Shown here piece after piece: positions 1 to 9,100 of a DNA stretch of 51,349 bases. The position numbers and the translations under genes were made by a program. The stretch is taken from contig CAZMXS010000030.1 of NCBI GenBank assembly GCA_964570325.1, forward strand, positions 1-51,349, read 5' to 3'. Numbering within the stretch: position 1 is the first letter of the stretch; the number at the start of each line of letters is the position of its first letter. The DNA comes from CAZMXS01 sp964570325 (GTDB lineage Bacteria; Verrucomicrobiota; Kiritimatiellia; CAIQIC01; CAZMXS01). The notes beneath the pieces are model-generated. The model was not told where the DNA came from. It made no database searches and was given only the letters and a program-made list of their open reading frames with translations.

Positions 1-39
1 CCGGACTCTTGCGAGCCCGGCGCTTTGTTTGTTCCCGGA

Positions 40-1830
<1,791 letters not shown>

Positions 1831-1969
1831 ACGAATCAGGTTTGTGATTCCGGGCTCTTGTTTCCTGCTTCTCGCGGGCAAGAACCCACTGGAATCCCGC
1901 GAAAAGTGTCAAAAGCTAGCACAGGGCCAATGGCACGGCAATCAAAAACAGCAATAAAAAAGCAGCTAT

Positions 1970-3835
1970 CTACGAAGCCGGAAGCTGTGGCGGGAGCCGG
2001 ATCGCGCGGGGCTCTGGGACTGGGAAGTCGAACCAAGCGGTCACGTCATCTTCAAGCCCCAGCCCCAGCATATAGTTGTATACCGCCTTTTTCAATCCCG
2101 GGCCGAAGGCGCGGTAATCCGGGGCGCCTCTGCTGGCGTAGCGCAGTTCATTGTGCGCAAATATCGGGCCATTTGTTGGCGTTGCGGGCTGGATGCCGAA
2201 CCGCTCGGGCCGCATGGCCATCGGGCTGTGGATGGTGAGGGCAAACCGGTGCCAGTAGGCGGACTGAATCCAGCCGGCCAGAAACAAGCGGCGCACGACT
2301 TCCAGTCCGTCCACGATTTCTTGGGCGGATTGGGTTGGAAAACCGTACATCAGGTAAAGATGAACCATAATCCCAGCCTGCGCGAAGGCGCGGATAGTTC
2401 GGCAGGCGGCCGCAAGGGTGATGCCTTTATTCATCAGACGCAGGAGCCGATCCTGGGCGGTTTCCAAGCCAGCCGTGACCGCCACACAGCCGGCGGTGGC
2501 CAGGCGTCGCGTCAGTTCCGGCGTGAACTGTCGTTCCAGGCGCACATTGGTCCACCAGGTGATCGTGGTTTGATCATGCAGCAGCGCGGCGGATAAACGA
2601 TCCAGCAGTGCCGGCGGGGCGGCCTCATCCACAAAATGAAAACCCGATTGACCCGTTGCCAAAACGGTCGCGCGGATCCGGCGGAGAATCGTAGGCACAT
2701 TGGCCGGATCGAAACGCCGGATATAATCGAGCCGCGTATCGCAGAAGGCGCATTGATGCCAGTAGCATCCATGCGCAAGCATGAGCTTGTTCCATCGGCC
2801 GCTGGACCAGAGCCGGTGCAGTGGGTTGGGCATTTCGCAAAGCGACACATAGTCATTTAACTTCAATCCGGCGTAATGCGGCGCGCCGATCCGGCTGAAT
2901 GGAACCGTTCGCGTTGTTGAATCGTTGACGTAGAGAACACGGCCGTTATGACGGATCAAGGTGCGAAATAGTCTGGCTTGCTGGCCGCGCCCACGCCGAT
3001 GTTCGATCAGGCGGAGAAGGGGGACTTCGCCATCGTCGAGTGTGATAGCGTCCACATAATCAAAGATGCTCGGATCGCTCAATTCGCGCAGTTCGGTGTT
3101 GATGTAACCGCCGCCCAGTGCCAGCGGCAGGCGCGGATGTTGTTGCCGAATGCGCCGCGCAATGGCCAGTGCCCCGAGCAGTTGGCCGGGAAAGGCTACA
3201 GAAAGGCCAACGAACTGCGGGCGCCTTTCGGCGATGAGCCTATCCGTGAGTTCATCGAGCATCTGGCGGATTGGTGTCGGCGGTCCTTCCAAGCGCTGCC
3301 GGATATCGGTAAAGCACGGCGCTTGTGCTGCCAACCGCTCAGCGTAGCGTGCCAGCCCGAAATCCGGATCTGCCCCTTCCCGGATGGCCAGCGCGATGTC
3401 GTCAATGAACAGACTGGCCAGATACCGCGCCCAGTCCTGGATGCCCATGCGTCCAAAAACCTTGGCCAACAGGCTGGCGCCCAAGTCGCGCACCGGTTGA
3501 AAACTGGGACCTTCGGGTAGCCAGACGCGCATCGTGATCCGGTGTGCCAGCGTAGGATCCCGGTCCTGTAAAAAACGAACCACGGGATCAACAGCGTCGG
3601 CATAATGGTCGAAATGTCGGAGAAAGAACGCGACCGCCGGCTGCCGCCGATTGCGCATGGCGCGGCGAATGCGTCGCAGGCCGGCGCGCGAGAAGATATG
3701 TAGAAACAGTTCAAGCGATAAATCCGCCTGGCTCACCGCATGGCCGTGAAGCCGTAAAAAGCCGGCCAATTGCGGCCCGGCCGCCCCGGGGGCGTTGATT
3801 TGGGTCATCGGCGGTGTGATCAACAGCACGCGCAT
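1970..3835 (-). CDS. B12-binding-type radical SAM protein
   Basis: The 621-residue protein has an N-terminal segment typical of cobalamin-binding radical SAM enzymes (MRVLLITPPM, then QLAGFLRLHGH, and a GLSVAFPGQ / LALGGGYIN region near 210-245). The core begins at HGCYWHQCAFCDT. The cluster cysteines are C357, C362 and C365, a C-x4-C-x2-C spacing rather than the commoner C-x3-C-x2-C; the GCYW-x-x-C-x-FC form is known in a subset of B12/radical SAM proteins. AGLETAQDRLLRLMNKG fits the later beta-strands of the SAM barrel. No substrate can be read from the sequence. No RiPP precursor or pathway partner lies next to it; the divergent neighbour is a membrane transporter-like gene 121 bp away. 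The start is an ATG with a GGGAAG sequence about 13 bases upstream, inside a small palindrome. Confidence 0.85.
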   Translation of the reverse strand: MRVLLITPPMTQINAPGAAGPQLAGFLRLHGHAVSQADLSLELFLHIFSRAGLRRIRRAMRNRRQPAVAFFLRHFDHYADAVDPVVRFLQDRDPTLAHRITMRVWLPEGPSFQPVRDLGASLLAKVFGRMGIQDWARYLASLFIDDIALAIREGADPDFGLARYAERLAAQAPCFTDIRQRLEGPPTPIRQMLDELTDRLIAERRPQFVGLSVAFPGQLLGALAIARRIRQQHPRLPLALGGGYINTELRELSDPSIFDYVDAITLDDGEVPLLRLIEHRRGRGQQARLFRTLIRHNGRVLYVNDSTTRTVPFSRIGAPHYAGLKLNDYVSLCEMPNPLHRLWSSGRWNKLMLAHGCYWHQCAFCDTRLDYIRRFDPANVPTILRRIRATVLATGQSGFHFVDEAAPPALLDRLSAALLHDQTTITWWTNVRLERQFTPELTRRLATAGCVAVTAGLETAQDRLLRLMNKGITLAAACRTIRAFAQAGIMVHLYLMYGFPTQSAQEIVDGLEVVRRLFLAGWIQSAYWHRFALTIHSPMAMRPERFGIQPATPTNGPIFAHNELRYASRGAPDYRAFGPGLKKAVYNYMLGLGLEDDVTAWFDFPVPEPRAIRLPPQLPAS

Positions 3836-3836
3836 G

Positions 3837-3856
3837 CCGGGAAAATTACTTCCCGG
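3837..3856. promoter_or_regulatory. Palindrome in the divergent intergenic region
   Basis: CCGGGAA (3837-3843) and TTCCCGG (3850-3856) form a perfect 7-bp inverted repeat with a 6-base spacer, immediately upstream of the radical SAM start codon. A third CCGGGAA occurs at 3863-3869. In DNA it could be an operator; in the radical SAM transcript it would be a hairpin that hides the GGGAAG ribosome-binding-like sequence. The role is inferred. Confidence 0.35.
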
Positions 3857-3956
3857 TGCACGCCGGGAAAAGGTATTTCTTGCGTGGACAATCAGCTTGA
3901 AATCGGCCTTGATCTTGTCCTATTCCTGCGGCCGGGAATTGTGTGGAAAGGACAAC

Positions 3957-6128
3957 ATGGCCGCAACCTGCCATCAGAAGCGATTGACAACCGGCATCTT
4001 AAGCGGAATGGCCCTGGGTATCATTTGCGGGGTGCTATTCGGCGAAGCTTGCGCACCGTTGAGCCTAGTGGGCAATGCCTTTATCCGGTTGATGCAGATG
4101 ACGGTACTGCCATACATCATGGTAGCGCTCATTCATGGGATCGGTCGCTACACTCTGGCCGATGCGCGGCGCGTGGCGACAAAGGCCGGCCTCATTATGG
4201 CGCTGTTCTGGGTGGTCCCGCTGTTGTTGGTGGCCGTGATGTCGCTGTCGTTCCCGAACCTTAAGACCGCTTCTTTTTACAGCGGACCTGCCGCTCCGCC
4301 GCCGGAACCTGAAAGCCTGATCAATACTTATATCCCAGCCAATCCGTTTCAAGCCATGGCGAATACGGTCGTGCCGGCTGTCGTCTTTTTCAGCCTGTGC
4401 ATGGGCATCGCGCTGATCGGGTTGGAGAAAAAACAGCCATTCCTGGATGCCTTGGAACTGCTCCTGCAAGTGTTCGCGCGCATCGTGTCTTTCGTGACCC
4501 GGTTGGCGCCGGTGGGAGTTTTTGCGCTTACCGCCAATGCGGCCGGCACGGTTCGGCTTGAAAATCTGGCGCTGATCGGCGCTTACTTATTTGTTTATTT
4601 GGTGGCTGCGGTATTGTTGGTTTTTTGGATTGTCCCGTGGCTGGTGCGCGCGTTGACTCCATGCGCAGCGCACGAGGTGGTCGCAGCGGCGCGGGATGCC
4701 ATGATCCTGGCGTTCAGCACCTCCAGCGTGTTTGTGGTTCTGCCGTTGGTGGCCGATGCGGCCAAGAAACTACTTGCCCGGAAGGGGCTGGCCGAAGGCC
4801 GGGAAATGAGCCCGGTGGATGTGCTGTTGCCGGTGGCTTATACCTTTCCTCAGGCCGGCCGGTTGCTGCTGCTGCTGTTTATCCCGTTTGCCGCCTGGTT
4901 TTTCGGCCGCCCGCTGGATTTCACCGCCTTTGCTGACCTGCTGTTTACCGGTTTCTTCAGCTTGTTCAGCGGCATGTCGGTGGCCATCCCCTTCCTGTTG
5001 AACCATATGCGGCTGCCATCCGACTATTTTGATTTGTACATGATCGCGGACGTGCTCGTACATCGGTTCGCCTGCATGGTCACGACCATGACGCTTATGG
5101 CGATCGGCCTGGCTGGAGCCTGCCGCATAGCGGGGCGGACGCCGATCCGCAAGGCGCGGCTGGCGCGCGGATTCCTGGTGACGTGTTTGCTGGTGAGTTT
5201 GACCGTTGGCGCGTCGCGCCAGTTGCTGGCATGGGCCTTGAAAGATGTTTTCCACGGGGCGGAACGTGTGGCGGCCATGCGTCTGCACGATCCTGTCCCG
5301 AGTGTCGTTCATTGGAGTCGCGCGGAACTGGCGCCGCCGCCGGATGCCGCGCAACGGGATGTGGATTCATTAACACGTATTCGGGCCCGCGGTGTTTTAC
5401 GCGTCGGCTATCTGCCCGAGCGATTGCCTTTTGCTTTCCGCAACGCGGCGGGCGACCTCGTCGGGTTCGACATTCAAATCGCGCACCAGTTGGCCCGTTC
5501 GCTGGGCGTCACGGTCGAGTTCATTCCGATTGACTACGCGCAACTGGCGGCCGACCTGGACCGCGGTTTATATGATGTCGCCATGGCGCCGCTCGCCTAT
5601 AGCCCCGAGTTGTTCGAACGCCTGAACTACACCTTGCCGGTTCTTGACCTGACCATCGCGGTTCTGATGCGGGATCACGAAGCCCGCCGCTACCGCTCCG
5701 CGCGGGACATCGCCGCCGTGAAGGGATTGCAAGTCGCGCACGATCCGACTTTCCCATACGCCGCCGAAGTGCAGCAACTATTGCCGCGAGCGACGCTGGT
5801 TGAACTTCCTTCCATCCGTTACTTCGTCGAGCACGGCGGCGCCGACGTATTTGTCACAACCGCCGAGGAAGGGTATGTCTGGACGCTCCAATATCCGGAG
5901 TTTGAAGTGGTGATGGATCCCCGCGCCGAACACCGGCATCGGGTGGCCTATGCCGTTGCGCGGCCGAATACGGCGTTGCTCAACTACATTAATCATCGCC
6001 TCGCGGCAGGCAAGGACCTGGGTATGATCCCGCGCCAGTATGATTACTGGATCATGGGCAAGGACACCTTCGAGCGGACTCCGCGCTGGTGCGTTTTCCC
6101 CAACCTGACAGCCTGGTTTTCCCGGTGA
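3957..6128 (+). CDS. Dicarboxylate-symporter-like membrane protein fused to a periplasmic solute-binding domain
   Basis: The 723-residue product joins two families. Residues 1-395 resemble the DAACS (glutamate/dicarboxylate:cation symporter) fold: many hydrophobic segments, an HP1-like serine-rich turn (STSSVFVVLP, 254-263) and a VTRLAPVGVFAL segment (180-191). A further hydrophobic helix at about 403-425 would carry the chain back across the membrane. Residues ~465-705 are a type 3 solute-binding domain (RGVLRVGYLPERLPFAF, LVGFDIQIAHQLARSLGV, YDVAMAPLAYSPE). An eight-segment symporter plus one extra helix would place this domain in the periplasm. Key DAACS motifs are altered: the NMDGT-type sequence is replaced by FPQAGR (297-302), and the conserved helix-8 sequence reads ADVLVHRFACMV. 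It may be a binding-protein-assisted transporter or a transporter-derived sensor. The ATG at 3957 follows GGAAAGGA; an upstream in-frame extension to 3795 is discarded. Confidence 0.85.
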   Translation: MAATCHQKRLTTGILSGMALGIICGVLFGEACAPLSLVGNAFIRLMQMTVLPYIMVALIHGIGRYTLADARRVATKAGLIMALFWVVPLLLVAVMSLSFPNLKTASFYSGPAAPPPEPESLINTYIPANPFQAMANTVVPAVVFFSLCMGIALIGLEKKQPFLDALELLLQVFARIVSFVTRLAPVGVFALTANAAGTVRLENLALIGAYLFVYLVAAVLLVFWIVPWLVRALTPCAAHEVVAAARDAMILAFSTSSVFVVLPLVADAAKKLLARKGLAEGREMSPVDVLLPVAYTFPQAGRLLLLLFIPFAAWFFGRPLDFTAFADLLFTGFFSLFSGMSVAIPFLLNHMRLPSDYFDLYMIADVLVHRFACMVTTMTLMAIGLAGACRIAGRTPIRKARLARGFLVTCLLVSLTVGASRQLLAWALKDVFHGAERVAAMRLHDPVPSVVHWSRAELAPPPDAAQRDVDSLTRIRARGVLRVGYLPERLPFAFRNAAGDLVGFDIQIAHQLARSLGVTVEFIPIDYAQLAADLDRGLYDVAMAPLAYSPELFERLNYTLPVLDLTIAVLMRDHEARRYRSARDIAAVKGLQVAHDPTFPYAAEVQQLLPRATLVELPSIRYFVEHGGADVFVTTAEEGYVWTLQYPEFEVVMDPRAEHRHRVAYAVARPNTALLNYINHRLAAGKDLGMIPRQYDYWIMGKDTFERTPRWCVFPNLTAWFSR

Positions 6129-6137
6129 GCCACCCTG

Positions 6138-9100
6138 TCAGGGCAGCACGCTGACGCGATATAACGCGCGCGATCCGGCATTCGTGGCCGGAGCGCTCCA
6201 GGAGTTGATCGGCGGCGTGCGCGCAAGATTGGTGGCCACTCGGACCCAGTTGCCTTTCGCCAGGTCAGTGGCCCGGTCCAATTGATAGGGCAAAGACAGT
6301 GCGCCGTTGGTTGTGCTTGACCACAACACCAGGTTGGAGCCCTGCCGCACTTCGCTGGCCACCAACTGCAGCACGGACTGGCTGTTCGTTGGGTCGGTGC
6401 CGGCCCAGTATTCGTCGCCGGCAATGCTGCGGTCATGGTCGAAGTCGGTTTGAGTGTCGGCATAATTGGTGCCAAGCCCATATTCGGCCAGCCACCAGTG
6501 GGGGATGTTGTTGGAAGTGAGGAAAGGCCGGAATGTGGCGAGGGCGTTGAAGGGGCCGCTGGCGACGAAAGTGTTCGAGGCGCGCCAGGATCCCGGTCCG
6601 GTCAGGCCGTCCCAGTGATAAAAATAGTAATAGGGATCAGCTATGGCGACGACGGGTAACGCGTCGCCGTCGGCAAACCAGCCATTGGTAGCGCCTTGTG
6701 CCGTGCCGTGGCTGCCGGCGCCGATGCTAATGGCGTAGCGCAACTCCCATTTCCAATCCAGCAAACCATCGGCGGTTACCGTGAAGGTGGCGGCGGTACC
6801 GGTTCCGGAAACCACATCGCCATTCATGTCCACCACCCAGCCCGTCTGGTAATAGCGGTTGGAGGCATCCAGTTCCACGTAAGGCGGCGCGATCAGCGTC
6901 ATATAGGCCGTAGCGTGGTTTGAATAATCCGCCGTGTCCGGATTGGGCGTGCCGCCCTCGAATTCCCATTGGCTGGTCCGGATGTGCCACCAATTAGTCG
7001 GCAGAAACTTGCCTATGACGGTGCGCGGCGTGTACATCAAAAGCCCGATGACGGGGGTGGTATCTGCGCCGCTGAGATCGGTGCCGGTCCAGTTCACGAA
7101 ACGCTGTCCGGGCCCGGGATTGGCGGTCAATTCAACTCCGTTATATTCCCGGATCCAACCATAACGGCTGGCCGTGACCGTGCCGACCCCGTTGGTCCGG
7201 AGGTCGAGCCAGTAGTTGGTGACCCAGAGCCAGGTGATCGTGGCCGGGTTGTTCATCGTCATCGCGAAGCTATTGTTTGTACCGGCGGCGGGTTCATTGC
7301 CGGTAGCGGTCCAGCCGGCGCAGGCGTATTGGGTCGAACCCATGACTACAGCGACATCCACGGTGAATGAAACGACGCTGCCTACCGCGCAAGTGTGCGT
7401 GCCCGCTGCGGGAACCGGAGCGCCGTATGCCGCAAGGACGGTGTAAGTCGTCTTGCCCTCCAGATCAACGATGCTTAACGAGTGCAAAACGGGGGTAATT
7501 ACCGGCGAGAGCGACGACAACTCCGCGCGCCAGCGCAGATCGTTGCCGGCCGTGGGAAAGACGAAGTTCGTGCCGTTGCGGCAAGAGTGCCACTGCGCGC
7601 CCCCATCGTTGCTTAAATAATAACGGATATCGGTGTTGGGGGGCGTCGTGGCCATGGCGTTGAGGCGAACATTTTCAATCGAATCGCCGCCCGTGTTGAC
7701 CTTGGCGGAAAGCGCCCGGCCCTTGGGCGGAGTGTATAAAGCCGGTTCGTAATAGAGAACCGGCATCTGATTGCCGGCGGTGACGATTTCCGGCGCGCCG
7801 TCGCGGTCCACATCGCCGATATCCATAAACCGGTTGGCATGGCCGGCGGAATAGCCAAACGCAAAATCCACGGCCCCGTTGGACCAGGGTGCGGCGGTGC
7901 CGTTATTAAGGCAGATGGTGAAGTTCGGCGTGTAGTAATTGCCGCAGACAACATCCAGTTTACCGTCGCGGTTAATGTCATACAAACGAATACGCTCGGT
8001 GCCGTTGGACGCGGCTGCAATGGGTGTGCCGCTTACGCCGGACCAGAGGCTGGCGGGTCCGGAGTTGGTGAAATAGTAATTCATGCCGTTGACATCGGCG
8101 GCCACCAGGTCGGGATCGCCATCCCGATCCGCGTCGCCCAGGTCCAGCGAGGCCCAAAATTGCGCAGTGGCCGCGATGTTGAGGACCGCCACGCCGGCAA
8201 ATGGATTGGCTGTGCCGCAGTTGGTGTATAGGCAGATGAAACCGCTGCTGCTGCAGGTTAGGATGTCAAGTCGTCCGTTGCCGTTCACATCGGCCAGCTT
8301 GATTTCATTGATAACATGGGTGTTGGTGCCAATTTCAATGGCCGTGACGCCGCTCCAAGGATTGGTGGCGCCATTGTTGAGGTACAGGCGCAAGGGGCCG
8401 CCGTCCTGGCCCAGCACAAGATCGGGATGGGTGTCGCCATTCAGATCCCCTAGTGCCGCGCTGTAGCAGGGCCGGTTGGCGTCGTCCAAGGTTATGGGCG
8501 TGACGCCGGTCCAGGGATTGGTGGTGCCGTTGTTAAGATAAACAAGCGGCGGCGTGTCGGCGTAGCCATAGGCGAGCATCATGTCCGCGCGTGTGTCGCC
8601 ATTCATGTCCCCGAATGCGACGCCCCGGGGCCCCATGAAGTTGGGGGAAAGCTGGATGGGCGTCGCGCCGGCCCAGGGCGCCGTCCCCCCGTTATTGAGG
8701 AAGAGCACCGAATTGGAACTGCTGGCCGTCACGACCAGATCCAGGTCGGCGTCGCCATCGGCATCCACCAGGATCAGTCCGCGGGCTTCATAGCTCGCCG
8801 GCGGATTGACGGCGATATTCGTGACGAATGTCCAATAGGTGCTGAACCCCTTGCCGCTGTACGCCATCAGATGATTGTCCACGCGCCCGATTACCATGTC
8901 CATGGCGCCGTCGGCATTGAAGTCCGCGCAATGCACACAGCTATATCGGTTGGAATAGCCGAATAGACAGGACGGCACACCCGCGAACGGCTGCGCGGTC
9001 CGGTTGTTGATATACACACAGGGCCGGTTGGTGTCTGCCGCTTGCACCACATCGAGGAATCCGTCGCGGTTCACATCGCAAAGCTGGATGCCCAGGGTGT

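Noticed and set aside
3836..3956. Search for a small peptide precursor next to the radical SAM gene
   Set aside because: The gap is only 121 bp and holds no short frame with a ribosome-binding site apart from the start of the fusion gene.
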